Source of the DNA: Mesorhizobium plurifarium
GTDB taxonomy: Bacteria; Pseudomonadota; Alphaproteobacteria; Rhizobiales; Rhizobiaceae
NCBI GenBank assembly: GCA_000824785.1
Contig: CCNB01000006.1
Span: 186,001-250,000, forward strand
DNA length: 64,000 nt
Reading direction: 5' to 3'
Part shown: positions 20,557 to 30,686 of the stretch, in pieces
Numbering within the stretch: the stretch's first letter is position 1
Layout of the letters: each line of letters opens with the position of its first letter
The notes under the pieces: model-generated
The model's database searches: none
What the model saw: only the letters and a program-made list of their open reading frames with translations
Told to the model about the DNA's origin: nothing
Program-made: the position numbers and the translations under genes

Positions 20557-21075
20557 TCATGCCGCCTCGTCCTTCCGGGCGTAAGCGCCGATGACGCGCG
20601 CGACCGAAGCCGCGGGCGCATTGACGATCTGGGCGATCCGGGTTGCCGGCGTGGCGATCATGCCAACCAGCTTGGCGCGCAGCTCGTCGAGCGACGGCAT
20701 CGTGGCGAGTGCCTTGACACCATCGGCGTTGAGCGAGGTCGAGCCCATCGCGCCGCCGAGAATGATCAGCTTGTCATTCCCCTTGGCGAAATCGGACGTG
20801 ACCTTCGGCGCCGCAACCGGATCCTCCGAATAAGCGACCAGCGTCTGTCCCTTGAACAGATCGACGATCGATGCGGAGTCCGTGCCCTGAAGAGCGATCT
20901 TGGCGAGACGGTTCTTCGCGACTTTGACGGTGCCGCCGGCGGCGCGCATCTTCGACCGGAGGTCGTTCATTTGCGCCACGGTGATACCGGCGTAGTGGGC
21001 CACGACGACTGAACCCGCGTTCGTGAACGCTTCGTTCAGGCCCGTGACGAGTTCGCGCTTTTCCGCTCTGTCCAC
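20557..21075 (-). CDS. rplJ: 50S ribosomal protein L10
   Basis: L10 anchors the L7/L12 stalk and, as the L10-L12 complex, represses rplJL translation in E. coli. The 172-residue product starts MDRAEKREL and has [20 protein letters not shown] and [12 protein letters not shown], the rRNA-binding region. It is preceded by a 373-base leader, which fits the long autoregulatory leader known for this operon. Confidence 0.98.
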   Translation of the reverse strand: MDRAEKRELVTGLNEAFTNAGSVVVAHYAGITVAQMNDLRSKMRAAGGTVKVAKNRLAKIALQGTDSASIVDLFKGQTLVAYSEDPVAAPKVTSDFAKGNDKLIILGGAMGSTSLNADGVKALATMPSLDELRAKLVGMIATPATRIAQIVNAPAASVARVIGAYARKDEAA

Positions 21076-21448
21076 TGCCTATCTCCAGTTGACCCCTGCC
21101 TCATTTTCGAGGTCAGAAGTCGGGTTGCCTTTTGCCGGCCGGGCCATCCAAATCCTGGATCTCCCGAACGGCGCTCGAGGATCCTGCCCCCTTTTTCGCC
21201 ACACCGACGGCAAGCCGGCGATGTGCTGACAAAAGGCAAACACGGTTCGAACCTTTCATTGGAGCTTTCCGCCCCTTTGTCGGGTCTTCACCCGTCTCAT
21301 GCAGGCCCAATCGAATTAAGGCTTTTGGGCCGCCTGCAATCTCGGACAGGATATCCGGAAACCTTTCGGCTCCCGGGTTACCGGGCCGCCGACGGATCGG
21401 CGGTCCGGAATTCTTGTTACGATCAGCTCGAGGCCGACCGGACGACAC
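21076..21448 (-). promoter_or_regulatory. rplJL leader region (rplA-rplJ gap)
   Basis: 373 bases between rplA and rplJ contain no gene on either strand that I can support. A perfect 7-bp stem (CCGCCGA / TCGGCGG) lies at 21386-21403, soon after the rplA stop. By position this gap should carry the rplJL promoter and the L10-L12 binding leader, but I cannot assign exact boxes. Confidence 0.4.
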
Positions 21449-22147
<699 letters not shown>

Positions 22148-22151
22148 GATC

Positions 22152-22580
22152 TTAGCCCACCACTTCCAGGCCCATCGAGCGGGCGGAGCCCTCGACCATG
22201 CGCATGGCCGCCTCGACGTCGTTTGCGTTCAGGTCCTTCATCTTCTGCTCGGCGATCGCGCGCACCTTGTCGCGGCTGATCGTGCCGACCTTGGTCTTGC
22301 CCGGCTCCTTGGAGCCCGACTTCAGGTTGGCGGCCTTCTTCAGGAAGTAGCTCACCGGCGGCGTCTTCATGACGAAGGTGAACGACTTGTCCTGGTAGTA
22401 GGTGATGACGACCGGGATCGGCGACCCCTTCTCCATCTCCTGGGTCTGCGCGTTGAACGCCTTGCAGAACTCCATGATGTTGATGCCGCGCTGACCAAGC
22501 GCCGGGCCGATCGGGGGCGACGGCGTAGCCGAGCCCGCGGCAACCTGGAGCTTGAGCTGGCCTGCAACTTTCTTAGCCAT
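22152..22580 (-). CDS. rplK: 50S ribosomal protein L11
   Basis: L11 is part of the GTPase-associated centre and is needed for RelA activation. The 142-residue product has the N-terminal proline-rich element [20 protein letters not shown] (the thiostrepton-site helix) and the C-terminal signature [20 protein letters not shown]. Length is exactly that of the family. It lies 162 bases after nusG; that gap shows no clear terminator. Confidence 0.98.
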   Translation of the reverse strand: MAKKVAGQLKLQVAAGSATPSPPIGPALGQRGINIMEFCKAFNAQTQEMEKGSPIPVVITYYQDKSFTFVMKTPPVSYFLKKAANLKSGSKEPGKTKVGTISRDKVRAIAEQKMKDLNANDVEAAMRMVEGSARSMGLEVVG

Positions 22581-22742
22581 CTCTATTCCTGCCTTTTCTC
22601 ATGCCGGCCCCATTCTCGGGCAACACCGGCGGTTGCAGTCTGGTGGTACGGTTCCGACGGCCGGCTATGCCACCTTCGCCTCCCACCCGTTCATGCGGCG
22701 TTTCTCACACCGCCCCGACGCCTTGCGGCGCGGATATACGGA

Positions 22743-23270
22743 TCAGCCCTTTTCGACCTGTCCGAATTCCAGATCGACAGGCACGGCGCGCCCGAAGATC
22801 GAAACTTCCACCTTGAGGCGGGCACGCTCCTCGTCCACTTCCTGGACGACGCCGTTGAACGACGCGAATGGACCGTCCGAAACGCGGATCGCCTCACCGA
22901 TCTCGAAGGTGACCGACGGCTTCGGCCGCTCGACGCCTTCCTGGACCTGGTTCAGGATGCGCTGCGCCTCGTTCTCGGTGATCGGCACGGGCTTGGAGTC
23001 GCCCAGGAAGCCGGTGACCTTCGGCGTGTTCTTGACCAGCGAGAATACGGCATCGGTCAGATTGGCCTTCAGGAGCACATAGCCCGGGAAGAACTTGCGC
23101 TCGGCATCGACCTTGCGACCGCGGCGGATCTCGACGACCTTCTCGGTCGGCACCACGATCTGCTCGATCTCGCCGGACAAGCCCTTCTGCTTGGCCTTGT
23201 TCTCGATATCCTCGGCGACCTTCTTCTCGAAGTTCGAATAGGCGTGGACGATATACCACCGCGCAGTCAT
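22743..23270 (-). CDS. nusG: Transcription termination/antitermination factor NusG
   Basis: NusG binds RNA polymerase, suppresses pausing, and links it to Rho or to S10. The 175-residue product starts MTARWYIVHAYSNFEKKVAE, the NGN-domain start, has FPGYVLLKANLTDAVFSLVK in the middle and ends with the KOW domain containing FEIGEAIRVSDGPFASFNGV. Length is close to E. coli (181). It is 27 bases after secE, the universal secE-nusG pairing. Confidence 0.98.
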   Translation of the reverse strand: MTARWYIVHAYSNFEKKVAEDIENKAKQKGLSGEIEQIVVPTEKVVEIRRGRKVDAERKFFPGYVLLKANLTDAVFSLVKNTPKVTGFLGDSKPVPITENEAQRILNQVQEGVERPKPSVTFEIGEAIRVSDGPFASFNGVVQEVDEERARLKVEVSIFGRAVPVDLEFGQVEKG

Positions 23271-23297
23271 TTCACGACCTCTCCGTAAACCGCCGAA

Positions 23298-23501
23298 TTA
23301 ATGCCCGAGACCCAGGATCCACTCGATCGCATAGCCCATCAGAATATCGGCAGCGAAGAAGAACAGCATCGCGATCACCGCGAACACCAAGACCATCACG
23401 GTCGAGATCATGGTTTCGCGCCGCGAAGGCCATGTCACCTTGGCCGTCTCCGCGCGAACCTGCTGGAGAAAGGTGAAGGGATTAGTGGTTTTCGAAGCCA
23501 T
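23298..23501 (-). CDS. secE: Preprotein translocase subunit SecE
   Basis: The small essential subunit of the SecYEG channel. The 67-residue product is the short, single-span form usual outside the gammaproteobacteria. It has the conserved amphipathic segment VRAETAKVTWPSRRETMIST (residues 15-34) and one membrane helix VLVFAVIAMLFFFAADILMG. It precedes nusG in the same direction and lies downstream of tRNA-Trp. Confidence 0.96.
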   Translation of the reverse strand: MASKTTNPFTFLQQVRAETAKVTWPSRRETMISTVMVLVFAVIAMLFFFAADILMGYAIEWILGLGH

Positions 23502-23670
23502 GTGCCGCCTGTTTTCAAGACCCGTTGGCCGGGCCTCCTGGATGATCCCGCTGGCCGGGACGTGCCGCTTGGGCTCTATGCGGCGCGAATCAGCGCCGCT
23601 ATTTCACCCACGCAAATCAGACGCGTAAAGCCGGCTTCCCAGCTCCACGCGTCGCGTGTCTGTCTTGTCT

Positions 23671-23699
23671 ACATAAAACCGATTCTTAATCCACGCAAG
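23671..23699 (-). promoter_or_regulatory. Candidate promoter of secE-nusG
   Basis: On the minus strand CTTGCG (23699-23694) is separated by 17 bases from TTATGT (23676-23671). The spacing is ideal and the -10 is AT-rich within otherwise GC-rich DNA, but the -35 is only a moderate match. The 351-base gap between tRNA-Trp and secE holds nothing else recognisable. Confidence 0.3.
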
Positions 23700-23852
23700 T
23701 GGCAAGGTCCGCTTTATGCCCTAGCGCCGCCTCGGAACCATCCAGTCGTCCCGTCCCGGCTATGGGGGGGCTTATGCCCCAATTTTCCCCATATGGCAAG
23801 CCACCCGCCGATTTGCAACCGCGGAAGCTTCGATCGGCCACTTTCGAGGAGA

Positions 23853-23928
<76 letters not shown>

Positions 23929-24063
23929 GCATGCGCTGTTCGGCGCAGGCGCTTCCTAAAAGCTTCCGGGCACTCTGTAAAGAGCACTCCGATGCCGTTT
24001 TGGAGGCTTTGTCAGAAATCTGGATGTAGATCTGCCGGCAATCGATCGCGGGCGCGCAGGCGC

Positions 24064-24549
24064 TTACGATTTCCCGGCCGGCGGCTTATAAGGTCCGCCC
24101 GGCACACCCCAGCCCCAGGCTGGCATCGGCTCGGTCTCGGGATCGCAGGTCTCGCCCAGATTCGAGTTCATCTTCGCCAGCCGCGATCCCCACTCGACAT
24201 AACCCATGAAGGCGGAGCGGAATTCGGGGTCGTCCGGCAGGCCGATCTCATCCGCAGCATCGGCAAGGAGATTGATCCAGCGGCGCCGCTGTTCCTCGGT
24301 CAGGTGCTTGCCAAGGTGATGCATCACCATCTCGCGATGGCCGCCATGCTTCTCGCTGTAGGTCTTCGGCCCGCCAAAGACCTCGCCGATGAAGGCGGCG
24401 ACATGCGCCGGGTGATCCGGCGACATGTGTTCGAACACCGGACCGACGATCGGATCCGCAGCCACCTTGTCGTAAAAGGTCCGGGTCAGCCGGTTCAGCG
24501 CCTCGCTGCCGCCGGCCCATTCATATAAAGTCGGGATGTCCTCGCGCAT
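24064..24549 (-). CDS. Group II truncated haemoglobin
   Basis: A 161-residue globin of the truncated (2-on-2) group II type, probably binding O2 or NO. It contains the helix-B start TLYEWAGGSEALNRLTRTFY, the CD/E region MSPDHPAHVAAFIGEVFGGP with KTYSEKHGGHREMV, and the proximal-histidine helix MVMHHLGKHLTEEQRRRW. The Trp in the G helix (RRRWINLL) is a group II marker. The start at 24549 has GGAGGAG upstream. It lies between tRNA-Trp and the exported repeat protein, two genes that are unrelated in function. The C-terminal extension (PMPAWGWGVPGGPYKPPAGK) is Pro/Gly-rich and of unknown role. Confidence 0.88.
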   Translation of the reverse strand: MREDIPTLYEWAGGSEALNRLTRTFYDKVAADPIVGPVFEHMSPDHPAHVAAFIGEVFGGPKTYSEKHGGHREMVMHHLGKHLTEEQRRRWINLLADAADEIGLPDDPEFRSAFMGYVEWGSRLAKMNSNLGETCDPETEPMPAWGWGVPGGPYKPPAGKS

Positions 24550-24694
24550 CGCCGCTCCTCCACTGTGCATACAGCACCGGCAAGATAGCGGCAGCGCCCT
24601 GCCCGGCTCAACCTGCCTCAATGGCCAGTGCGCGCTATCTCCTTGTTTACGCAATTCCGGATGGAAAACCGTAAACACTCTTCCTGGAATCGCT

Positions 24695-26380
24695 CTACAG
24701 CTTCGCAGGCGCCTTCGCCTCGGCATCGGCGGCCGGAAGGCCCCGGCAATTCTCCGGCCTGGGCGCGGATCTGCAAATGGTGGCGCCGGTCAGCGTGTCC
24801 ACCGACTGCGGCCCGGTCGTCAGTCCGAACGTCTTCAGCTCGTCCCGGCTGAGTTCCCTGTGCTTGGCATATTCGGCCGACTGCATGGCGGCGAAAAAGC
24901 CCGAGCCGATCCCCATCTCGTCAAGATACGCCCTGACCTTGTCTTCCATACCCATGGAATGCACCAGGAAACGCGCATCGGCGCCCACCAGGCGCCGGAC
25001 GCCGCCGGCGATCATCACCGCGCAGGCCGCGTCGCATTCGGCGCCCGCATCGATGGTGAGGCCGGCATGGAGGCCGTCGGGTGCGACGCACCCCGCCGCG
25101 CCCGGATCGCAATCGAGAAAATCCGTTCGCGCGACCGCAACATCCAGCTTGCGCTCACGGATCAGCCGGCCCGCGGCAAGTGCCGCCTGCACGTCGCCGC
25201 CGGGCGAGTTGATTATGACAGGCAACCGGCGCTCCCGGATCGTATCGAGCAGTTGGCGCAGCTCGTCGGCGGTGCCTGCCGCGATCGTGCCTTCCGCCGA
25301 AATCCATTCCGGACAGTCGGGATTGCAAAGCGGATTGCTGCCGCGAACAACAACGAAGCGCATCTCCTGTTCGTGGGCCTGCTGCGCTGGCGCGGGAACC
25401 GGGGCAGTGGGAACCGGAGCAATGGGAGAAGGTTCGGCCCCAAGTGCCGCGACCGCAGCCGGCGCGGCGTTCGCCGGGACCTCGCGACAATTCGCCGGCG
25501 CCGGCTGACGCCGGCAAATGGTGCCCTCGGTCAGCAAATCGAGAGAATCGGGGCTGGTGACGAGTTTCATCTCCAGCATGTCGTCGGGCTCTATCTGCCT
25601 GATGTCGCTGGCAGGCGTCGCCTTCATCACGCTGAGCACGCCCTGCTCGACGCCCATCTCCTTCAGATAGGCCGACAGCCGCTTTTCGACCGCCTTGCTC
25701 ATCTCATAAGTCTTGTAGCTGCCGGCATTCTTGCGACTGACGACCCTGGTGCTGATGATCTTCTTCTTGCCGTTCACGATCCGATAGGTCGTGCGGTAGA
25801 GCAGCTTCTCGCGCTGGTAGGTGGTCGTGATCTGATGGACACCGAGATAGGCCCATTCGCCGACCACGCGGCGGATGCCGCCGGCAAACATCAGCGGACA
25901 GGCCGAATTGCACATCGCGCCGCTGTCGTAGGCGACGCCGAAATAGGGCTGGCCCTTGGCGTCATTGTCACGGCAATTCTTCATCCCCGGCGAGCAGCCG
26001 GAAAACTCGGTGATGCCGACCGCGATATCGAGCTTGTTCTTGCGGACCATGCGGCCAAGCTGCAGCGAGGCATCGACATTGCCGCCGGGTGAATTGACGA
26101 CGATCGGCAATTGCCGCCCGCCGAGCGTCTTCAGCAGGCGTTTCAGCAGCGCCGGCGTGCCGGCCTCGATCGTGCCTTCGGCGGAAATCCATTCCGGGCA
26201 GTTCGGCTCGCAGCCCGGCGCGCTGCTGCGCACGACGACGAAGCGCATCGTCGGGCCGTAGTCCGGCGGCGTTTCCTTCGCGGCGGCGCTGAGGGCGGCC
26301 AGCCCTGCGGCAGCGGCCAATCCCAGCCGAAGCAACCCGCGCCAACACCGTATGGTCTTTGAACGGAATGTCGAAACCAC
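24695..26380 (-). CDS. Exported protein with two tandem ClpP/crotonase-like domains (COG3904-like)
   Basis: About 561 residues, beginning with a signal peptide (WRGLLRLGLAAAAGLAALSA, then AAAKET). Two homologous domains follow: one from residue 45 (MRFVVVRSS) and one from 340 (MRFVVVRGS). Each has CPEWISAEGTI, an NSPGG oxyanion-type motif, paired cysteines and a conserved His (GVHQI, LVHSM). Ser159 in CNSACPLMFAGG is the likely nucleophile; the aligned residue in domain 2 is Ala451 (CDAACAVMIAGG). Start is uncertain: GTG at 26380 keeps the signal peptide, whereas longer versions run into the tuf terminator. A Pro/Ala-rich linker separates the domains. No substrate can be named. Confidence 0.75.
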   Translation of the reverse strand: MVSTFRSKTIRCWRGLLRLGLAAAAGLAALSAAAKETPPDYGPTMRFVVVRSSAPGCEPNCPEWISAEGTIEAGTPALLKRLLKTLGGRQLPIVVNSPGGNVDASLQLGRMVRKNKLDIAVGITEFSGCSPGMKNCRDNDAKGQPYFGVAYDSGAMCNSACPLMFAGGIRRVVGEWAYLGVHQITTTYQREKLLYRTTYRIVNGKKKIISTRVVSRKNAGSYKTYEMSKAVEKRLSAYLKEMGVEQGVLSVMKATPASDIRQIEPDDMLEMKLVTSPDSLDLLTEGTICRRQPAPANCREVPANAAPAAVAALGAEPSPIAPVPTAPVPAPAQQAHEQEMRFVVVRGSNPLCNPDCPEWISAEGTIAAGTADELRQLLDTIRERRLPVIINSPGGDVQAALAAGRLIRERKLDVAVARTDFLDCDPGAAGCVAPDGLHAGLTIDAGAECDAACAVMIAGGVRRLVGADARFLVHSMGMEDKVRAYLDEMGIGSGFFAAMQSAEYAKHRELSRDELKTFGLTTGPQSVDTLTGATICRSAPRPENCRGLPAADAEAKAPAKL

Positions 26381-26472
26381 GTCTGGCAACCCCAAGAATA
26401 CAACCCATACTAGTTGGGGCGACGATGCTTGCAACAGAATTGGAAAGGGCGAGCAATACAGCCTCCAAAGCG

Positions 26473-26498
26473 AAAGGGCGGCCCGAAGACCGCCCTTT
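26473..26498 (-). terminator. Intrinsic terminator of tuf copy 2
   Basis: A 9-bp perfect stem (AAAGGGCGG / CCGCCCTTT, 8-base loop) lies 30 bases after the tuf stop on the minus strand. The following T tract is weak, but its position between tuf and the exported protein makes termination likely. Confidence 0.65.
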
Positions 26499-26527
26499 CC
26501 TTGTCGAACCGGCAAGTGCCGGATCGA

Positions 26528-27703
26528 TTATTCCTTGATGGTGACGACGATGCCGGCACCGACGGTGCGGCCGCCTTCACGGATGGCGAAGCGCAGCTTC
26601 TCTTCCATCGCGATCGGCACGATCAGCTCGACGTCGACGGTGATGTTGTCGCCGGGCATCACCATCTCGGTGCCGGCCGGCAGCGTCACGATGCCCGTCA
26701 CGTCGGTCGTGCGGAAATAGAACTGCGGACGGTAGTTGGTGAAGAACGGCGTGTGACGGCCGCCCTCGTCCTTGGTCAGGATGTAGGCTTCGGCCACGAA
26801 CTTCTTGTGCGGCTTCACCGAACCCGGCTTGGCCAGAACCTGGCCGCGCTCGACACCTTCGCGGTCGATGCCGCGCAAGAGCGCGCCGATGTTGTCGCCG
26901 GCCTGACCCTGGTCGAGCAGCTTGCGGAACATCTCAACGCCCGTGCAGGTCGTCTTGGCGGTCGGACGGATGCCGACGATCTCCAGTTCCTCGCCAACCT
27001 TGACCACGCCGCGCTCGACGCGGCCGGTCACCACCGTGCCGCGGCCCGAGATCGAGAACACGTCCTCGATCGGCATCAGGAACGGCTTGTCCAGCGGACG
27101 AACAGGCGTCGGGATATAGGCGTCGACCTGTGCCATCAGCTCGCGGATGGCGTCCTCGCCGATGGTCTTGTTCGAGTCCTCAAGAGCAGCCAGGGCCGAA
27201 CCCTTGACGATCGGAATGTCGTCGCCGGGGAACTCGTTCTTCGACAGAAGCTCGCGAACCTCGAGCTCGACCAGTTCGAGCAGCTCGGCGTCGTCGACCT
27301 GGTCGACCTTGTTCAGGAACACAACGATCGAGGGCACGCCGACCTGGCGGGCAAGCAGGATGTGCTCGCGGGTCTGCGGCATCGGGCCGTCGGCGGCCGA
27401 AACGACCAGGATCGCGCCGTCCATCTGCGCGGCACCCGTGATCATGTTCTTCACATAGTCGGCGTGGCCGGGGCAGTCGACATGGGCATAGTGACGGTTG
27501 GCCGTCTCATACTCGACGTGCGCCGTCGAGATCGTGATGCCGCGTGCCTTCTCTTCCGGTGCCGCGTCGATCTGGTCATAGCGCTTGTATTCGCCAAAAT
27601 ACTTCGTGATCGCCGCCGTCAGCGACGTCTTGCCATGATCGACGTGACCGATCGTGCCAATGTTCACATGCGGCTTGGTGCGCTCGAATTTACCTTTTGC
27701 CAT
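26528..27703 (-). CDS. tuf: Elongation factor Tu (copy 2, next to the tRNA/secE region)
   Basis: Second 391-residue EF-Tu, with the same P loop (residues 19-26), switch-II and NKVD motifs as copy 1. The protein is identical to the one at 4623-5798. The DNA differs at scattered third positions, for instance in the codons around LAALEDSNK, while other stretches are identical for long runs, which fits gene conversion. It stands alone with its own promoter candidate and terminator, like tufB in the classic tRNA-tufB-secE-nusG arrangement. Confidence 0.99.
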   Translation of the reverse strand: MAKGKFERTKPHVNIGTIGHVDHGKTSLTAAITKYFGEYKRYDQIDAAPEEKARGITISTAHVEYETANRHYAHVDCPGHADYVKNMITGAAQMDGAILVVSAADGPMPQTREHILLARQVGVPSIVVFLNKVDQVDDAELLELVELEVRELLSKNEFPGDDIPIVKGSALAALEDSNKTIGEDAIRELMAQVDAYIPTPVRPLDKPFLMPIEDVFSISGRGTVVTGRVERGVVKVGEELEIVGIRPTAKTTCTGVEMFRKLLDQGQAGDNIGALLRGIDREGVERGQVLAKPGSVKPHKKFVAEAYILTKDEGGRHTPFFTNYRPQFYFRTTDVTGIVTLPAGTEMVMPGDNITVDVELIVPIAMEEKLRFAIREGGRTVGAGIVVTIKE

Positions 27704-27849
27704 AGTCTCTTTCCTTGGACGGCCTTGACCTTCAGTTCAGTCGAATGCGGGGCGATTAGCGACAACGGCCGAAAAACACAAGTGCCTTGTGGCTGAGCGG
27801 ATTCCCGCTCGACCCGAACCAACGGTCGATTTCAGGGAGATGTGGAGCG

Positions 27850-27877
27850 AATATAGGGCTGCCGTGGGTAAAATCAA
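27850..27877 (-). promoter_or_regulatory. Candidate sigma-70 promoter of tuf copy 2
   Basis: TTGATT (27877-27872) and TATATT (27855-27850) on the minus strand are 16 bases apart, a near-consensus promoter. It predicts a leader of about 140 bases before tuf, and overlaps the upstream region of the divergent transporter gene. Confidence 0.5.
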
Positions 27878-27931
27878 AGGCGCTGAGCTGGCCCATTGCC
27901 GCCGCGACGCCGCTCTGATCTTGTCGGCCGC

Positions 27932-28819
27932 ATGCAGTTCATTCCATCCAATATCCGCGGCCCGCTGTTCATGATCGTCTCGACGGGATCCTATCTCGTC
28001 AACGACACGATGATGAAGCTCGCGACCACCGGGCTGCCGCCTTATGAAGTGCTCTTGCTGCGGGGTGCCGCCGCGACGCTGTGGGGCGTGCCGATGCTTC
28101 TGATGCTTGGCTATGCCAGGCAGATCCCGCTGCTCTTCGAGCGCAAGGTGCTGCGCCGCAACCTGTTCGAGCTGTTGGCGATCCTCTGCTACGTCGTTGC
28201 CCTGGCGAACATGCAGATCGCGGATTCCACCGCGCTCGGGCAGATCACGCCGCTCATCGTGCTGGTCGGCTCCTCGATGCTGTTCGGCGAAAAGATCGGC
28301 GCCACGCGCATGGCGCTGATCGGCCTTGGATTTGTCGGAGCGCTGATGGTGGCGCAGCCGACCATGCAGGGCATTTCGGTCTACGCGCTGCTGGCGCTCG
28401 GCAATGCCGCCTTCGCGGCGGTGCGCGATATAGCCGGCCGCAAAGTGGGCGCCGAGGTGCCGGGCATGATCGTCGCCATCTCCGCGGTCGTGGTGGTGCT
28501 GGCCGGTTCAGGCGCGGCGCATCTGGCGACGGAGCAATGGGTGATGCCTCAGGGGCGCCATCTGTTGCTGATCGCCGGCGCGGGCCTGTTCCTGATCTTC
28601 GGCCATTTCTTCATCTTCATGGCCTACCGGGTCGGGCCGACAAGCGCGGTCGCGCCCTTCTACTACTGCTTCACGGTCTGGGCGGTCATTTCGGGCCTGC
28701 TGGTGTTCGGACAGTTTCCCAACGCGCTCGCCGTCTGCGGCATCCTTTTGGTGATGGCCAGCGGCCTGGCGATCGTCTCGCTCGACGAAAGAAAGCGCCG
28801 GTTGGCGATGGTCGCCTAG
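27932..28819 (+). CDS. DMT superfamily transporter (EamA family)
   Basis: An integral inner-membrane protein of 295 residues made of two EamA repeats, about ten hydrophobic helices in all (for example LLIAGAGLFLIFGHFFIFMA and VCGILLVMASGLAIVSL). EamA proteins export or exchange small metabolites; the substrate is not predictable here. The start at MQFIPSNIRG is chosen because the preceding in-frame residues are charged and unlike the family. It is divergent from tuf copy 2 and overlaps the sulfotransferase gene end-to-end by four bases. Confidence 0.85.
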   Translation: MQFIPSNIRGPLFMIVSTGSYLVNDTMMKLATTGLPPYEVLLLRGAAATLWGVPMLLMLGYARQIPLLFERKVLRRNLFELLAILCYVVALANMQIADSTALGQITPLIVLVGSSMLFGEKIGATRMALIGLGFVGALMVAQPTMQGISVYALLALGNAAFAAVRDIAGRKVGAEVPGMIVAISAVVVVLAGSGAAHLATEQWVMPQGRHLLLIAGAGLFLIFGHFFIFMAYRVGPTSAVAPFYYCFTVWAVISGLLVFGQFPNALAVCGILLVMASGLAIVSLDERKRRLAMVA

Positions 28820-29646
28820 CCGTTACCGCATCGCCCCGGCGCGCTTACCTTTCTTTTCAGCGGGCGCTGCGCCAAGAAATCGATGAAGTTGCGCAGCGTT
28901 CGCCGATAGACGAGACGGCCGTCGCGCAGCGCCGTGGGATCGCCGTTGACATGCAGCGTCGAGGTTTCGGCGGGGTCGCCATCGGGGATGCCGCCCCATC
29001 TCGCTGGATCGTAATAATCGACCAGAAAGCCATAGTCATAGCGGCAGAAGCGCATGGCTTTCGACAGAGCGGCCGGTGACAGATCCGACGGACTGACCTT
29101 TTTTCGGCTCGCCTGCAAGCGGGGCATGCGGACTGTTTTGCCGCTGACGGAGGACAGGAAGGCCGCGACCTTGTCCATCTCCTCGAACCTGAAGACATGC
29201 TCGAACAGGAACAGGCTGGAGCCGACGAAATGGCGCGGCGAGGCGACGTGGAACCGGATCTCCCATGAGCATGCGCTGTATTTCTCGACATTCAGGATAA
29301 AAGTATCGGGATCCGGATCGAGAGGCAGCCCGAAGCTCGCGAGCATTTCGGCCTTTGCCGAGGGTCGGGTCAGGACATTGGTATCCAGTATCCTGCTGGA
29401 ATAGGCGGATAAAAGCCGCTCAAGCGGATCGCGGACGATGGTGAACTTGCCGCCCATCCCATCATAGACCGGCGCGAAAGGATCGACCCAGCTTGTCGCC
29501 AGGTGGCTGTGGACCTCGTTGTCGGGATCCGCGGCAAGCGCGGCGTGTTTATCGCCGAGCGCCATGAGCGCGTATTTGACGCTGCTGGTGCCGCTTTTCG
29601 GGATTGGATAATAGGTAACGGCAAGCCCTTCGATCTGCACCGCCAT
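28816..29646 (-). CDS. Sulfotransferase family protein
   Basis: A 276-residue PAPS-dependent sulfotransferase-like protein. The 5'-phosphosulfate loop is YPIPKSGTSSVKYAL (about residues 12-26) and the 3'-phosphate-binding segment is FTIVRDPLERLLSAYSS (about 68-84); the arrangement resembles carbohydrate (HNK-1 type) sulfotransferases. In rhizobia this family can modify surface polysaccharides or secreted signals, but there is no neighbouring polysaccharide cluster to support a particular role. The 3' end overlaps the transporter gene by four bases. Confidence 0.78.
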   Translation of the reverse strand: MAVQIEGLAVTYYPIPKSGTSSVKYALMALGDKHAALAADPDNEVHSHLATSWVDPFAPVYDGMGGKFTIVRDPLERLLSAYSSRILDTNVLTRPSAKAEMLASFGLPLDPDPDTFILNVEKYSACSWEIRFHVASPRHFVGSSLFLFEHVFRFEEMDKVAAFLSSVSGKTVRMPRLQASRKKVSPSDLSPAALSKAMRFCRYDYGFLVDYYDPARWGGIPDGDPAETSTLHVNGDPTALRDGRLVYRRTLRNFIDFLAQRPLKRKVSAPGRCGNG

Positions 29647-29763
29647 TGCCGAACTGCCCCGCCCCGACGATCCAAAGCAAACCAGCCGGCCACGGCGCGC
29701 TCCGCGCGGCCGGCCCTCGAAAGTCCATCGGCGGCAATCCTTCGGCTGCCGCGCATTGGTTCC

Positions 29764-30021
29764 TTACAGCGTGCGCTTGCCGGAAATCTGGTGATAGGCC
29801 CAAAGCACGACGACCGAGCCGATGACGGCCACGATCAGGCTCCAGATGTTGAGGCCGGTGACACCCGAGGCGCCGAAGGCGCTGAAGATGACGCCGCCGA
29901 CAATGGCGCCGACGATGCCGAGCACGATATCCATGATCATGCCCTGGCCGGTCTTGTTGACGATCCTGCTGCCGATGAAGCCGGCGACGATGCCGAGAAT
30001 GATCCAGCTGATAATGCCCAT
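29764..30021 (-). CDS. GlsB/YeaQ/YmgE family small membrane protein
   Basis: An 85-residue, very hydrophobic protein with three predicted membrane helices (IISWIILGIVAGFIGSRIV, IVLGIVGAIVGGVIFSAFG, LNIWSLIVAVIGSVVVLWAY) and the glycine-rich pattern of the transglycosylase-associated (YeaQ/YmgE) family, often stress-induced. The start at 30021 has GGAGGG upstream, so an upstream ATG extension (MNMMGRRGN) is rejected. Function unknown; it is divergent from the yidB-like gene. Confidence 0.85.
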   Translation of the reverse strand: MGIISWIILGIVAGFIGSRIVNKTGQGMIMDIVLGIVGAIVGGVIFSAFGASGVTGLNIWSLIVAVIGSVVVLWAYHQISGKRTL

Positions 30022-30150
30022 AATTCCCTCCAAATTTCCCCGCCGACCCATCATGTTCATATGATTGTCAAAAGCTCAAGACAGCTTGAAATTCCGCCCG
30101 TTTGCGCCATTGTGGGGCCGGGCGGACTTGGCTGGATAAGGAGATCCGTT

Positions 30151-30606
30151 ATGGGCCTTTTTGACAACGCCGTTCCGGGCGGCAACATCACCAAACCCCT
30201 GATGATCGCGCTCGGCGCGCTTTTGGTCGGCAAGATGCTGAGCGGCAGAAGCGAGGAAGCGGCCGCGCCGCAAGCGCCGGCGCCGACGCCTGCGGGAACC
30301 GACGCGTCGGCCGATGGCGGCCTGCTCGGTGGCCTCGGCGGCCTGCTCGACAAGCTGAAGGATGCCGGCCACGGCAACGTCGCCGATTCCTGGGTCGGCA
30401 CCGGCCAGAACCAGTCGATCAACGCCAATGATCTCGGCTCGGCGCTTGGACCGGCGGTGATCCGCGAGATCGCGCAGCGCACCGGCATGAACGAGCAGGA
30501 ATTGCTGCAGCAGCTCTCCACGGCGCTGCCGGGCATTGTCGACAAGCTGACGCCGAACGGCCAGATCCCGCAGAACCATCAGGTCGCGTCGGCCTTCAAC
30601 AGCTAA
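30151..30606 (+). CDS. YidB family protein (DUF937)
   Basis: A 151-residue protein starting MGLFDNAVPGGNITKPLMIA, preceded by AAGGAG. The C-terminal half is the DUF937 domain: ADSWVGTGQNQSINANDLGS and VIREIAQRTGMNEQELLQQL, then LPGIVDKLTPNGQIPQ. Between lies a Pro/Ala/Thr-rich linker and a Gly/Leu repeat (GGLLGGLGGLLDKL). Function is unknown for the family. A good terminator follows. Confidence 0.87.
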   Translation: MGLFDNAVPGGNITKPLMIALGALLVGKMLSGRSEEAAAPQAPAPTPAGTDASADGGLLGGLGGLLDKLKDAGHGNVADSWVGTGQNQSINANDLGSALGPAVIREIAQRTGMNEQELLQQLSTALPGIVDKLTPNGQIPQNHQVASAFNS

Positions 30607-30632
30607 CAGCTAAACGGCTGGATGAAAGGAAG

Positions 30633-30665
30633 ACGCTGCGCGCAACGGTGCGCGGCGTTTTCTTT
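30633..30665 (+). terminator. Intrinsic terminator after the yidB-like gene
   Basis: An 11-bp stem with two G-U pairs and an AACG loop (30633-30658) is followed by TTTTCTTT. It lies 26 bases after the stop codon and separates the gene from the convergent tRNA-Gly. Confidence 0.75.
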
Positions 30666-30686
30666 GGAGCAAGCGAAGAAGAAATC

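Noticed and set aside
26380..26515. Upstream extension of the tandem ClpP-like protein
   Set aside because: It would start at a TTG inside the tuf terminator hairpin and place extra residues before a normal signal peptide.
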